Assembly (NCBI RefSeq): GCF_000661955.1
Contig: NZ_CP007597.1
Span: forward strand, 2,770,984 to 2,834,983
DNA: 64,000 bases
Reading direction: 5' to 3'
Source: Stenotrophomonas rhizophila
Lineage (GTDB): Bacteria > Pseudomonadota > Gammaproteobacteria > Xanthomonadales > Xanthomonadaceae
Below, in pieces: positions 30,163 through 39,927 of this stretch (position 1 is the stretch's first letter; each line of letters begins with the position of its first letter). Position numbers and translations under genes: made by a program. A model generated the notes under the pieces. It was not told where the DNA came from and did no database searches. It saw only the letters and a program-made list of their open reading frames with translations.

Positions 30163-30265
30163 GGTAGAGCCCACCCCATGGGTGGCTGTATCGGACGGGG
30201 ATGCATCGTCGGCAGTTTGCGCTGCCCCGCCCGGATAGAGCAGCCACCCATGGGGTGGCTCTACC
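30163..30265. repeat. Opposed pair of REP palindromes, GCCACCC arm type
   Basis: GGTAGAGCCCACCCCATGGGTGGCTG (30163-30188) and its converse CAGCCACCCATGGGGTGGCTCTACC (30241-30265), 52 bp apart, immediately before the mutY start. Confidence 0.85.
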
Positions 30266-30282
30266 CCCGTCCAGGAATCACC

Positions 30283-31422
30283 ATGCCACGCCAGCCCACT
30301 GCCAGCGCCCCTGTCCCCGCCGACGATGCCTTCGTCGCGCGGCTGCTGCCGTGGTTCGACGGGCATGGCCGGCACGACCTGCCGTGGCAGCATCCGCGCT
30401 CGCCGTACCGGGTGTGGCTGTCGGAAATCATGCTGCAGCAGACCCAGGTCGGCACGGTCATTCCGTACTTCCTGGCCTTTCTACGCGTGTTCCCCACCCT
30501 GCCCGACCTCGCCGCAGCCAGCAACGATGCAGTGATGGCGCAGTGGGCCGGGCTGGGCTACTACGCCCGCGCCCGCAACCTGCATGCCGCCGCGCAGCGT
30601 TGCGTTGAACAGCACGGCGGCGCGCTGCCGCGCGATGTCGAGGCCTTGAACGCGCTGCCCGGCATCGGCCGCAGCACCGCCGCGGCGATCCTGAGCCAGG
30701 CCTGGAACGACCGTTTTGCGATCCTCGACGGCAACGTCAAGCGGGTACTGACGCGCTACCACGGCATCGACGGGTTCCCCGGCCTGCCCAAGGTGGAGAA
30801 GGCGCTGTGGGCCCTGGCCGACGCGCACGTGGCGCACGTGCCCGACGCGCGCATGGCCGACTACACCCAGGCGCAGATGGACCTGGGCGCCACCGTGTGC
30901 ACCCGCAGCCGGCCGGCCTGCGTGATCTGCCCGCTGCAGGCGGACTGCGTGGCGCGCCGCGAAGGCCGCACCGACCAACTGCCCACGCCCAAGCCCACCA
31001 AGACCCTGCCCGAACGTGAAGCCACCGCACTGCTGCTGCGCGATGGCCATGGCCGCGTGCTGCTGCAGAAGCGCCCGGACACCGGCATCTGGGCGCAGCT
31101 GTGGACGCTGCCGCAAGCCGACACCGGCAGCGACCTGCAGGACTGGTTCGACACCCACGTGAGCGGTTCGCTGGATGACGCAGAGGTGCTGCCCGTGTTG
31201 GAGCACACCTTCAGCCACTACCGGCTGCACCTGCAGGTGCTGGTGCAGCGCGTGGATGGCCTGCAACGCGATGACCCGACGTTGCGCTGGGTGGCCGCCG
31301 CCGACCTGCCCAGCCTCGGCCTGCCTGCGCCGATCCGCAAGCTGCTGGACACCGGTGCGCCGCCGGCCCGGCCCAAGCGCCGTACAATGCGGGGCGCACC
31401 ACCTTCACCCGAGTCCGAGTAA
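30283..31422 (+). CDS. mutY: A/G-specific adenine glycosylase
   Basis: 379 residues. MutY removes adenine mispaired with 8-oxoguanine. HhH-GPD domain: HDLPWQHPRSPYRVWLSEIMLQQTQV (catalytic Glu), LNALPGIGRSTAAAILS, and the AILDGNVKRVLTR block with the essential Asp. The [4Fe-4S] loop reads CTRSRPACVICPLQADC. A C-terminal NUDIX-like 8-oxoG recognition domain (about 235-360) follows, with HTFSHYRLHLQVL. It is followed by yggX after three bases, as in many gammaproteobacteria. Confidence 0.95.
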   Translation: MPRQPTASAPVPADDAFVARLLPWFDGHGRHDLPWQHPRSPYRVWLSEIMLQQTQVGTVIPYFLAFLRVFPTLPDLAAASNDAVMAQWAGLGYYARARNLHAAAQRCVEQHGGALPRDVEALNALPGIGRSTAAAILSQAWNDRFAILDGNVKRVLTRYHGIDGFPGLPKVEKALWALADAHVAHVPDARMADYTQAQMDLGATVCTRSRPACVICPLQADCVARREGRTDQLPTPKPTKTLPEREATALLLRDGHGRVLLQKRPDTGIWAQLWTLPQADTGSDLQDWFDTHVSGSLDDAEVLPVLEHTFSHYRLHLQVLVQRVDGLQRDDPTLRWVAAADLPSLGLPAPIRKLLDTGAPPARPKRRTMRGAPPSPESE

Positions 31423-31425
31423 GCC

Positions 31426-31695
31426 ATGCCCCGCACCGTTTTCTGCCAGTACGAACAACGCGACACCGAAGGCCTGGACTTCGTGCCCTACCCCGGCGAG
31501 CTGGGCCAGCGCATCTTCAACGGCATCGGCAAGAGCGCCTGGAGCGCCTGGCTGGCGCACCAGACCATGCTGATCAACGAAAACCGGCTGTCGCCGCGCG
31601 ATCCCAAGCACCGCGCCTTCCTGGAAACCGAGCTGGTGAAATACCTGTTCGAGAAGGACGCCGAAAAGCCGGCAGGTTTCGTTCCCGAAGCGTGA
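31426..31695 (+). CDS. yggX: Fe(2+)-trafficking / oxidative damage protection protein
   Basis: 89 residues, canonical length. Conserved start [25 protein letters not shown] with the redox-relevant Cys7, then [27 protein letters not shown]. YggX protects iron-sulfur proteins from oxidative damage. Coupled to mutY, itself an Fe-S protein, with three bases between them. Confidence 0.95.
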   Translation: MPRTVFCQYEQRDTEGLDFVPYPGELGQRIFNGIGKSAWSAWLAHQTMLINENRLSPRDPKHRAFLETELVKYLFEKDAEKPAGFVPEA

Positions 31696-31725
31696 TTGCC
31701 GCCTGCCGACCATCGTGACCGGTAC

Positions 31726-31746
31726 GTACCGGCCGTTGGTCGGTAC
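31726..31746. repeat. Single REP palindrome
   Basis: GTACCGGCC-GTT-GGTCGGTAC hairpin between the convergent yggX and lipoprotein genes; no obvious T-tract terminator is present in this gap. Confidence 0.7.
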
Positions 31747-31790
31747 ATGGCCGCCACGCAACGCCCGACCGCCAAGCGGTCCCTACGTCG

Positions 31791-32252
31791 TCACTTCGCC
31801 GGCACGGCCTGCGCGTCCTGGCGCTCCTGCACCTGCGCCTGGCGCAGCTCCTTCTCGGTCGAACGCAAGGCCTGCACATCCAGCTTGCGGATGCTGCCGA
31901 TGAAGCACGGCAGGGTGGGCCCCGGCGTCGGGTCACGCACCAGCACCTTGTCGAACCGCGCCGACACCCGCCCCATCTGGCTGGTCAGGCCGATGGCCGC
32001 GGCGTAGTCCAGGCCCTGGCACGGACCGCGCAGTTCCAGCAGATACGCCTCGCTGGGCCGGGTCCAGACCGCCAGCGCACTGTCGCCCAGCTCGGTCCAG
32101 CCATTCAACGATCCGAAGTACTGCAGGCTGTCCTGTGGCGGGCCGGCATGGGCCCGGTACAGCTCCAGCCGCTGCTGGCTGGACAGGCGCCCGGTGGTGG
32201 CGCACGCCACCAGGGCAAGGCACAGCACAGCCGCTCCGATCAGGGTCTTCAT
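31791..32252 (-). CDS. Lipoprotein (DUF6491-like)
   Basis: 153 residues; lipobox LVAC at about residue 17. The body includes LSSQQRLELYRAHAG, YFGSLNGWTELGDSALAVWTRPSEAYLLELRGPCQGLDYAAAIGLTS and RKLDVQALRSTEKELRQ, as in DUF6491 proteins common in Xanthomonadaceae; function unknown. The two internal cysteines (PCQG, PCFI) could pair. ATG 32252 follows AAGGTGG. Confidence 0.75.
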   Translation of the reverse strand: MKTLIGAAVLCLALVACATTGRLSSQQRLELYRAHAGPPQDSLQYFGSLNGWTELGDSALAVWTRPSEAYLLELRGPCQGLDYAAAIGLTSQMGRVSARFDKVLVRDPTPGPTLPCFIGSIRKLDVQALRSTEKELRQAQVQERQDAQAVPAK

Positions 32253-32339
32253 GGCACCACCTTCAAGGATGAACATGCCGATGATGCACCTGTTGGGTGA
32301 GGCCGGCGACAGGGTCGCGCCGACCATTCAGCGGCCAGC

Positions 32340-33045
<706 letters not shown>

Positions 33046-33053
<8 letters not shown>

Positions 33054-34287
33054 AGCGCAGGGCCTCCGCCGGCTGGGTGCGGGCAGCGCGCCACGCGGGA
33101 TACAAGGTGGCAAGGAAACTCATGGCCAGCGCGATGAGGGTGATGACGATGATGTCCGGTGCCTGCATGTCGGTGGGCAGGCCGGTGATGTAATAGACGT
33201 CCTCGGGCAACAGCTTGACGTTGAACACCGTCTCGATCGCGCCGAGGATGCGTTCCAGGTTCAAGGTCAGGGTGATGCCACCGATCACGCCGGCGACGGT
33301 GCCGATGATGCCGATCAGCGAGCCCTGCACCATGAACACCTGCATCACCCCGCCCGGGGTCAGGCCGAGGGTACGCAGGATGGCGATATCGGCCTGCTTG
33401 TCGGTCACCAGCATCACCTGCGACGACACCAGGTTGAACGCGCCCATGGCGATGATCAGCGAGAGCAGGATGCCCATCACCACCTTTTCCATGCGCAGCG
33501 AGTGGTACAGGTTGGCGTTCTGCTGGGTCCAGTCGCTGACCCGGTACGCGCCGCCCAGGCTGTGGGCCAGGTCCACGCCAACGTCCAACGCCTTGTCCAT
33601 GTCATGCAGCTTGAGCCGCACGCCGGTCACGCCGTCCATGCGCAGCACGCGCTCCATGTCGGCCATGTTGGCAAACGCCACGCCCTTGTCGATCTCGTTG
33701 TAGCCGGCCTCGAAGATGCCGCTGACGGTGAAGCGCTTCAGCCGCGGCATCGCGCCCACCGGGGTGCCCTGCACTTCGGCCAGGGTCACCAGCACGGTGT
33801 CACCGACATTCACGCCCAACCAGATCGCCAGCTCCTTGCCCACCAGCAGGTTGTAGCTGCCCGGGGTGAGGCTGTCGAAACTGCCCTTGACCACTTTCTG
33901 GTTGATCACCGACACGCCCGGCTCCAGTGCCGGGTCGATGCCCTGCACGATCGCACCCTGCACGCGCGGACCGCTGAGCATGGCCTGGATCTCGATGTAC
34001 GGGGCAGCGCCGGCCACGCGCGGATCCTTTTTGGCCGCATCCACCGCACGCTGCCAGTCCGACATCGGCGCGCCATCGCTGGTGATGGTGGTATGGGCGG
34101 TCATCTGCAGCAGGCGGTCGCGGATTTCCTTCTGGAAGCCGCTCATCACGGCCAGCGTGGTGATCAGCACGGTCACCCCCAGCGCAATGCCGAGGATGGA
34201 GGCCATCGAGATGAAGGAGATGAAGCCGTTACGGCGCTTGGCGCGCAGATAGCGCAGACCGATCGAAACAGGTATGGGTTTGAACAT
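33046..34287 (-). CDS. lolC: Lipoprotein-releasing ABC transporter permease
   Basis: 413 residues, four membrane segments in the MacB/FtsX arrangement: one N-terminal ([25 protein letters not shown]), a large periplasmic domain (about 55-265), three C-terminal segments. The [30 protein letters not shown] opening and [17 protein letters not shown] ending are standard LolC/E. Only one permease gene is present, so it may serve as a LolF-like homodimer or pair with a LolE encoded elsewhere. Confidence 0.95.
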
Positions 34288-34310
34288 GCAGGTGCGCCGG
34301 ACAATTCAGG

Positions 34311-34760
34311 CTATGGTGCCACTGCTGGACGTGAACGGGAAATGCAGCGTGCGCGCACGGCCAGTCGCAGTTCACGTCGTTGCGCCGGGGTGAGCGTGTC
34401 GGGCCAGAACAGCCGCCAGTGGCGGCGTCCCTGCTGGCGCCAGGCCAGTTGCAGCAGCACGCCACGATCAGACAGCTGCAGGTCATCGACCGGCTGCCCA
34501 TCCACCTGCGCCGGGTCGTCACCGGGGGGTATCACGATGGCCTGGGCGGGCATGCGCCGGTAGCGCCACGCCCCGGTTGCGCCCATGGCCACGGCCAGCA
34601 GGGCGGCCGGCCAGTGCCAGCGGTCGGTCAGGTCAGTGCTGAACACCGCCCACGGCAGCAGCGCGGTGATCAGCCAGTGCGCTCCGCACTGCCAGCGGGA
34701 AGGCCGCCACTCAAGCCGGCAGGGCGCGGATCCGGGCGATGAGCGCGGCAGGCTGCGCAT
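34311..34760 (-). CDS. cptA: YgfX/CptA-type inner-membrane protein
   Basis: 149 residues. Two adjacent membrane segments ([32 protein letters not shown]) and a C-terminal cytoplasmic domain containing [21 protein letters not shown] and [22 protein letters not shown] follow the YgfX layout. In E. coli YgfX (CptA) is described as a partner of SdhE (CptB) and as a toxin-like inhibitor of cytoskeletal proteins. Its start at 34760 overlaps the end of sdhE by 50 bases; no later start codon is suitable. Sequence similarity is low, context strong. Confidence 0.75.
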   Translation of the reverse strand: MRSLPRSSPGSAPCRLEWRPSRWQCGAHWLITALLPWAVFSTDLTDRWHWPAALLAVAMGATGAWRYRRMPAQAIVIPPGDDPAQVDGQPVDDLQLSDRGVLLQLAWRQQGRRHWRLFWPDTLTPAQRRELRLAVRARCISRSRPAVAP

Positions 34761-34959
34761 GCGGGCACTCCTCGTAACCCATGAACCAGCGCCACAACCT
34801 ATCGTCTTCGCTTTCCAGCAGGAACAGGAAAACCTCGCGCTCCTCGGTAGGTGCCTGCAGCCAGCAGCGGTCCAGGTAACGCCCGAACAGCTGGTCCAGT
34901 TCACGCATGCCACGCCGGCAACGCCAGCGCAGCTTCTTCAGTTCAGTGGCTTCGTCCAT
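34711..34959 (-). CDS. sdhE: Succinate dehydrogenase FAD assembly factor
   Basis: 82 residues. SdhE promotes covalent flavinylation of SdhA. The conserved N-terminal motif [23 protein letters not shown] includes the RGxxE core, followed by [23 protein letters not shown]. It lies downstream of sdhB, and with the sdhAF4-like gene at the other end brackets the sdh structural genes. Confidence 0.93.
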   Translation of the reverse strand: MDEATELKKLRWRCRRGMRELDQLFGRYLDRCWLQAPTEEREVFLFLLESEDDRLWRWFMGYEECPHAQPAALIARIRALPA

Positions 34960-34977
34960 CTATCAGGCTCCGGAAAC

Positions 34978-35105
34978 AGCAAGGCCGGGCATGGCCCGGC
35001 CGAACGTGCAGCCGGGTCGCGCCCGGCGTTGATGCAGCCGGGCAGAGCCCGGCTCCTTTCAGCGGGGCAGAGCCCCGCTCTACGTGCACAGCCGGGCAGC
35101 GCCCA
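34978..35105. repeat. Cluster of four short GC palindromes
   Basis: Hairpins GGCCGGGCATGGCCCGG, GCCGGGTCGCGCCCGGC, GCCGGGCAGAGCCCGGC and GCGGGGCAGAGCCCCGC between sdhE and sdhB, with CTAC after the last. These have different loops from the GTAG set elsewhere. They could act as mRNA-stabilising hairpins between sdhB and sdhE. Confidence 0.7.
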
Positions 35106-35107
35106 GC

Positions 35108-35893
35108 TTAGGCGCGGCGCGCCATCATCAGCTTCTTGATCTCGGCAATGGCCAGCGCCGGGTTCAGACCCTTCGGGCAGGTGCGCGAGCAGTTCATGAT
35201 GGTGTGGCAGCGGTACAGCTTGAACGGGTCTTCCAGTTCGTCCAGGCGCGCACCGGTGTCTTCATCGCGCGAGTCGACGATCCAGCGGTAGGCCTGCAGC
35301 AGGATCGCCGGGCCGAGGTAACGCTCGCCGTTCCACCAGTAGCTCGGGCAGCTGGTGGAGCAGCACGCGCACAGGATGCACTCGTACAGGCCGTCCAGCT
35401 TCTTGCGGTCTTCCGGCGACTGCAGGCGCTCGCGATCCGGCGGCGGCGGGGTCTGCGTGCGGATCCACGGCTTGATCGACGCGTACTGCGCGTAGAAGTG
35501 GGTCAGGTCCGGCACCAGGTCCTTGACCACGCTCATGTGCGGCAGCGGGTAGATCGGCACTTCAGCCTTGCCGCAATCGGCAATGGCGCGGGTGCAGGCC
35601 AGCGTGTTGGTGCCGTCGATGTTCATCGCGCACGAACCGCAGATGCCTTCGCGGCACGAACGACGGAAGGTCAGGGTCGGGTCGACCTCGTTCTTGATCT
35701 TGATCAGCGCGTCCAGAACCATCGGGCCGCAGCTGTCCAGATCGATCTCGTAGGTATCGGTCCGCGGGTTGCTGTCGTCGTCGGGACTCCAGCGGTAGAT
35801 CTTGAAAGTGCGCGTGTTCTTCGCACCGCTCTTGGCGGGGAAGTGCTTGCCCTTTCCGATCTTGGAATTCTTGGGGAGGGAAAACTCGGCCAT
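35108..35893 (-). CDS. sdhB: Succinate dehydrogenase iron-sulfur subunit
   Basis: 261 residues. Carries electrons from FAD to quinone through three clusters: [2Fe-2S] ligands in [21 protein letters not shown], [4Fe-4S] and [3Fe-4S] in [16 protein letters not shown] and [20 protein letters not shown] 35893 opens [16 protein letters not shown]. It lies 163 bp downstream of sdhA with no evident promoter between. Confidence 0.97.
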   Translation of the reverse strand: MAEFSLPKNSKIGKGKHFPAKSGAKNTRTFKIYRWSPDDDSNPRTDTYEIDLDSCGPMVLDALIKIKNEVDPTLTFRRSCREGICGSCAMNIDGTNTLACTRAIADCGKAEVPIYPLPHMSVVKDLVPDLTHFYAQYASIKPWIRTQTPPPPDRERLQSPEDRKKLDGLYECILCACCSTSCPSYWWNGERYLGPAILLQAYRWIVDSRDEDTGARLDELEDPFKLYRCHTIMNCSRTCPKGLNPALAIAEIKKLMMARRA

Positions 35894-36056
35894 GGCTGTT
35901 CTCGTTGGCTCAGGCGGCTCGCGCTGCGATGCAGGCGCGGCTAGCACGGAAGATGAGGAAGTTGACACCGCCGGCCCGCAGCGCGCGCACCACCCTGCCC
36001 GTGCGGGCAGGAAGGTGGGCAGGCGCTGCGTGGCCGGAGGTCATCCCGCAGGTCTC

Positions 36057-37847
36057 TTAGTACACGCGCGGCTTCGGCGGTACCACGTCCACGTCCTTGC
36101 TCAACGTGTACATGTGCACCGGGCGATATTCGAAGCTGCACTTGCCCTTGTCGTCGACATTGACCAGCGTGTGCTTCTGCCAGTTGACGTCGTCGCGGTC
36201 CGGGAAGTCCTCATGCGCATGCGCGCCACGGCTTTCCTTGCGCTGTTCGGCCGAGTTGATCGTCGCCACGGCGTTGAGCAGCAGGTTGTTCAGCTCGTAG
36301 GTTTCGATCAGGTCCGAGTTCCACACCAGCGAGCGGTCGGTGACCTTGACGTCCTGGAAGGAGTCGTAGATCTCGGCCATCTTGCTGCAACCCTCTTCCA
36401 GGGTCTTGCTGGTCCGGAACACCGCCGCGTCGTTCTGCATGGTGCGCTGCATGTTGTCGCGGATGACCGAGGTCGGGGTGTCGCCGTTGGCGTAGCGCAG
36501 CTTGTCCAGCAGGCCCAGCGCCTTGTCGCACGCATCGGACGGCAGGGTCTTGTGCGGCGCGCCGGACTTGATGGTCTCGGCACAGCGGTTGGCCACGGCG
36601 CGACCGAACACCACCAGGTCGAGCAGCGAGTTGGAGCCCAGGCGGTTGGCGCCGTGCACCGACACGCAGGCCGCTTCGCCGATGGCGTACAGGCCCGGTA
36701 CCACGGCATCGTTGTTGTCGCCCAGCTTGCGCACGACTTCGCCGTGGTAGTTGGTCGGGATGCCACCCATGTTGTAGTGCACGGTCGGGATGACCGGGAT
36801 CGGCTGCTTGTGCACGTCCACGCCGGCGAAGATGCGGGCGCTTTCGGCGATACCCGGCAGCTTGTCGTCGATCACGCCCGGGCCGAGGTGGGTCAGGTCG
36901 AGCAGGATGTGATCCTTGTGCTCGCCGACGCCGCGGCCTTCGCGGATTTCGATGGTCATCGAACGCGACACCACGTCGCGCGAGGCCAGATCCTTGTAGT
37001 GCGGTGCGTAGCGCTCCATGAAGCGCTCGCCGTTGCTGTTGCGCAGGATGCCGCCTTCGCCACGCACGCCTTCGGTGATCAGGCAGCCCGCGCCGTAGAT
37101 ACCGGTCGGGTGGAACTGCACGAACTCCATGTCCTGCATCGGCAGGCCGGCACGCATGACCAGACCGCCGCCGTCGCCGGTGCAGGTGTGGGCCGAGGTG
37201 GCGCTGAAGTAGGCGCGGCCGTAACCGCCGGTGGCCAGCACCACGCCGTGGGCGCGGAACAGGTGCAGCGAGCCGTCGGCCATGTCCAGGGCGAGCACGC
37301 CGCGGCAGACGCCTTCGTCATCGAAGATCAGGTCGAGCGCGAAGTACTCGATCATGAAGCGCGCGTTGTGCGCCAGCGACTGCTGGTACAGCGTGTGCAG
37401 CATGGCGTGGCCGGTACGGTCGGCCGCGGCGCAGGTGCGCTGCGCGGACGGGCCTTCGCCGTACTTGGTGGTCATGCCACCGAACGGGCGCTGGTAGATC
37501 TTGCCTTCCTCGGTACGGCTGAACGGCACACCGTAGTGTTCCAGCTCGATGATGGCCGGAATCGCTTCGCGGCACATGTACTCGATGGCGTCCTGGTCAC
37601 CCAGCCAATCCGAGCCCTTGATGGTGTCGAAGAAGTGGTAACGCCAGTCGTCTTCACCCATGTTGCCCAGCGCGGCGGAAATACCGCCCTGCGCGGCCAC
37701 GGTGTGCGAACGGGTCGGGAAGACCTTGGTCAGGCAGACGGTCTGCAGGCCCTTGGCGGCAAGACCGAACGTAGCGCGCAGGCCAGCGCCACCGGCGCCG
37801 ACCACGACCATGTCGTACTTGTGTTCCGTAATCTTGTAAGCGGACAT
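36057..37847 (-). CDS. sdhA: Succinate dehydrogenase flavoprotein subunit
   Basis: 596 residues. FAD motif [17 protein letters not shown], flavinylation His in [19 protein letters not shown], and catalytic region [24 protein letters not shown] with [12 protein letters not shown]. Oxidises succinate to fumarate in the TCA cycle, membrane-bound through SdhCD. Both assembly factors for its flavin are encoded in the same unit. Confidence 0.97.
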   Translation of the reverse strand: MSAYKITEHKYDMVVVGAGGAGLRATFGLAAKGLQTVCLTKVFPTRSHTVAAQGGISAALGNMGEDDWRYHFFDTIKGSDWLGDQDAIEYMCREAIPAIIELEHYGVPFSRTEEGKIYQRPFGGMTTKYGEGPSAQRTCAAADRTGHAMLHTLYQQSLAHNARFMIEYFALDLIFDDEGVCRGVLALDMADGSLHLFRAHGVVLATGGYGRAYFSATSAHTCTGDGGGLVMRAGLPMQDMEFVQFHPTGIYGAGCLITEGVRGEGGILRNSNGERFMERYAPHYKDLASRDVVSRSMTIEIREGRGVGEHKDHILLDLTHLGPGVIDDKLPGIAESARIFAGVDVHKQPIPVIPTVHYNMGGIPTNYHGEVVRKLGDNNDAVVPGLYAIGEAACVSVHGANRLGSNSLLDLVVFGRAVANRCAETIKSGAPHKTLPSDACDKALGLLDKLRYANGDTPTSVIRDNMQRTMQNDAAVFRTSKTLEEGCSKMAEIYDSFQDVKVTDRSLVWNSDLIETYELNNLLLNAVATINSAEQRKESRGAHAHEDFPDRDDVNWQKHTLVNVDDKGKCSFEYRPVHMYTLSKDVDVVPPKPRVY

Positions 37848-37878
37848 CTAATCTGGATTCCTGTCTTGGTGCCTGGAC

Positions 37879-38265
37879 TCAGGCAACGCCGAGCGCAATG
37901 CGGGCGACCGCAAAAACACTGACGATCGCGCCGAGCACGGCGATGAACTTCACCGTGGTCTGCAGCGCCAGGGCCAGCAGCGAGTTGTGGATGTAGTCTT
38001 CCAGCACGACCTGCAGGCCGAGCTGGGCGTGCCAGAACATCGCGACCAGGAAGCCGACCAGCAGCACCGCATTCCACGGCTTGGACACCGCGTCGGTGGC
38101 GGTCACGTAATCGGCGCCGATCAGGCTCAGCACGAACACCAGGAACCAGATGGTCAGGCCGACCAGCGCGGTGGCGGTCAGGCGCTGCATCACGAAGTGC
38201 TCGGTACCGGTCTTGGCCGCGCCAAGGCCACGCACGTTCTTCAGCGGGGTACGGAACTTGTTCAT
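37879..38265 (-). CDS. sdhD: Succinate dehydrogenase membrane anchor subunit D
   Basis: 128 residues with three membrane segments (about 28-48, 58-80, 100-122). FRTPLKNVRGLGAAKTGTEHFVMQRLTA at the N-terminus and FWHAQLGLQVVLEDYIH, supplying heme/quinone-site residues, are standard for SdhD. ATG 38265 overlaps the sdhC stop (ATGA). Confidence 0.93.
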   Translation of the reverse strand: MNKFRTPLKNVRGLGAAKTGTEHFVMQRLTATALVGLTIWFLVFVLSLIGADYVTATDAVSKPWNAVLLVGFLVAMFWHAQLGLQVVLEDYIHNSLLALALQTTVKFIAVLGAIVSVFAVARIALGVA

Positions 38266-38654
38266 GCGGCGGCTCCGGCGAAGACGTAGGCCCAGACCAG
38301 GGCGGTGATCACCAGGCTGGCAAAGACCGAGATCCAGCTGCTGCGCACGAAGGCAGGAATGGAGAAGCCGATCGCGAAATCCTGCACGATGTGCCGGATG
38401 CCGTTGCACAGGTGGTAGGCGAAGGCCCACGTCCATGCAAACAGGAACAACTTGCCGTACCAGCTACCGGCGTGGCCGGTGAAGCAGTTCCAGGATTCAG
38501 GACCCATCATCAGGGCGAGCAGGCCGCCGGCGATGATCAGGGCTCCAACAGACAGAAAGATGCCGGATGCTCGATGCAGGATCGAGGTGGCCATCTGAAT
38601 CTGCCAGCGATACACCTGAAGGTGCGGGGAAAGGGGACGTTCTCTGGCGGCCAT
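38262..38654 (-). CDS. sdhC: Succinate dehydrogenase cytochrome b556 subunit
   Basis: 130 residues, three membrane segments. RPLSPHLQVYRWQIQMATSILHRASGIFL includes the conserved quinone-site Ser and Arg, and FAYHLCNGIRHIVQDFAIGF carries the heme-ligand His. The start at 38654 gives the standard N-terminus. Confidence 0.94.
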   Translation of the reverse strand: MAARERPLSPHLQVYRWQIQMATSILHRASGIFLSVGALIIAGGLLALMMGPESWNCFTGHAGSWYGKLFLFAWTWAFAYHLCNGIRHIVQDFAIGFSIPAFVRSSWISVFASLVITALVWAYVFAGAAA

Positions 38655-38710
38655 TCGCTGGGCTCGTTGTCTCGGCTGGGCGGCGCAATGCCGCGTTGGC
38701 TCAATGCTGA

Positions 38711-38884
38711 TCAAAAATCGATGCAGCGTCCGTTTTTCTCCCAGTCTCCATACCGCACCGGATCGAGTCCGCCGCGGCCACCAATCTCCACGGGCACCAC
38801 AGGGGTCTGCGGAAGCGGCTGCTTCTCATCGACCTGCGGGGCTTCGGAGTCGGAATCTGGAGTGGGGGTTGTTTGGCCTATCAT
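38711..38884 (-). CDS. SdhAF4-like (DUF1674) succinate dehydrogenase assembly factor
   Basis: 57 residues. A disordered Pro/Asp-rich N-terminal half precedes the family signature GGRGGLDPVRYGDWEKNGRCIDF at the very C-terminus. SDHAF4 proteins bind flavinylated SdhA and promote its pairing with SdhB. Start at ATG 38884 is supported by a promoter whose start site should fall near 38899; a longer reading from 38905 would begin upstream of that. First gene of the sdh cluster. Confidence 0.85.
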   Translation of the reverse strand: MIGQTTPTPDSDSEAPQVDEKQPLPQTPVVPVEIGGRGGLDPVRYGDWEKNGRCIDF

Positions 38885-38905
38885 GGGTGGTCTCGCAACG
38901 CACAA

Positions 38906-38934
38906 ATTTTAGACCCCGTTCACGTGCCTGACAA
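38906..38934 (-). promoter_or_regulatory. Sigma-70-type promoter of the sdh operon
   Basis: On the minus strand: TTGTCA (38934-38929), 17 bp, TAAAAT (38911-38906). Near-consensus with ideal spacing, about 20 bp before the SdhAF4-like start. The -35 lies just ahead of the divergent ygfZ start, so polymerase binding here could affect both. Confidence 0.7.
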
Positions 38935-38941
38935 CCTGCCC

Positions 38942-39787
38942 ATGGATTTCAACGGTTTTCCGCGCCTCTCCGGTCACCAGCTGCTCAGTCTGGATGGTCC
39001 CGATGCGGCCGCGTTCGCCCACGCCCAATTTTCCAGCGACGTCACTGCCCTGCCCGTCCGGCATTGGCAGTGGAGCGCCTGGCTGAGCGCCAAAGGCCGC
39101 ACCATTGCTGTGTTCCAGCTGATCCGGGTGGATGAAGAACGGATCCTGCTGGTGCTGGCCGATGGCGACGCCGATGCGATTGCGTCGCAATTGCAGCGTT
39201 TTGTGTTCCGCCGGAAGGTCAAGATCGCGGTGCGCGATGACCGGATCGTGGCCGGCAGCTTCACTGCACCGGAAGCGGCGTCGGACGCCGCAATCGCGGT
39301 GCACGGTGAGACGCTGGAGCTGGATGTGGGCAGCGATGCCCTGCCGCGGACGCTGCGGATCGCGCCGCTGGACGGTGCCACGGCCACCGACGATGCCGGC
39401 TTCGTGCTGGCCTGGCGCCAATCGGATCTGCGCTACGGTGTGCCGCGTCTGGCCGCCGACCAGCGCGAGCAATGGACGCCGCAGCAGCTGGGGCTGGACC
39501 GATTGAACGGGTACAGCGTCAAGAAGGGCTGCTACCCGGGCCAGGAGATCGTGGCGCGCACCCATTTCCTGGGCAAGGCCAAGCGCGCGCTGCAGTTGCT
39601 GCGGGTGGGCGATGGCACCGCCAGCGGTGCGCAGGTGCAGCAGAACGGCGCGGCGATCGGCACGGTGGCCAGCGTGGCCGGCGACCTGGCGTTGGCGGTG
39701 TTGCCGCTGGAAATCGCCAGCGATCCGGTGTCGGTGGACGGCGTGGAAACCGTGCACCTGCCGCTGCTGGATGGCCTGGCCCGGTAG
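38942..39787 (+). CDS. ygfZ: Folate-binding Fe-S cluster repair protein
   Basis: 281 residues from ATG 38942 (in-frame GTG 38924 is possible). GcvT-like fold with the family signature VKKGCYPGQEIVARTHFLGKAKR, whose cysteine is essential. YgfZ helps maintain certain [4Fe-4S] enzymes, among them succinate dehydrogenase in the mitochondrial homologue. It is divergent from the sdh operon. Its TAG stop codon is part of the GGTAG head of a REP hairpin. Confidence 0.92.
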   Translation: MDFNGFPRLSGHQLLSLDGPDAAAFAHAQFSSDVTALPVRHWQWSAWLSAKGRTIAVFQLIRVDEERILLVLADGDADAIASQLQRFVFRRKVKIAVRDDRIVAGSFTAPEAASDAAIAVHGETLELDVGSDALPRTLRIAPLDGATATDDAGFVLAWRQSDLRYGVPRLAADQREQWTPQQLGLDRLNGYSVKKGCYPGQEIVARTHFLGKAKRALQLLRVGDGTASGAQVQQNGAAIGTVASVAGDLALAVLPLEIASDPVSVDGVETVHLPLLDGLAR

Positions 39788-39909
39788 GCATCGACCGTTG
39801 GTCGATGCGCCACATCAGGAGCGTTGATCGTGCTGCGTGGTTGCCGGCCAGCGGCCGGCACCACCCGATCACGCGGCACCGGGATTGCCGGCCGCTGGCC
39901 GGCAATCCC
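39783..39909. repeat. Three REP palindromes after ygfZ
   Basis: GGTAGGCATCGACC-GTT-GGTCGATGCG (39783-39809) uses a rare GCATCGACC arm; then GCCGGCC-AGC-GGCCGGC (39841-39863) and a converse ATTGCCGGCC hairpin (39882-39909). Confidence 0.85.
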
Positions 39910-39927
39910 GGAAACCCGCCCGCCACC

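Noticed and set aside
35894..36056. Small gene between sdhA and sdhB
   Set aside because: 163 bp with no ribosome site or motif; probably an untranslated spacer, possibly with mRNA processing hairpins.
38885..38905. Longer start for the SdhAF4-like protein
   Set aside because: It would start upstream of the transcription start predicted by the TTGTCA/TAAAAT promoter, and the added residues are not family-like.
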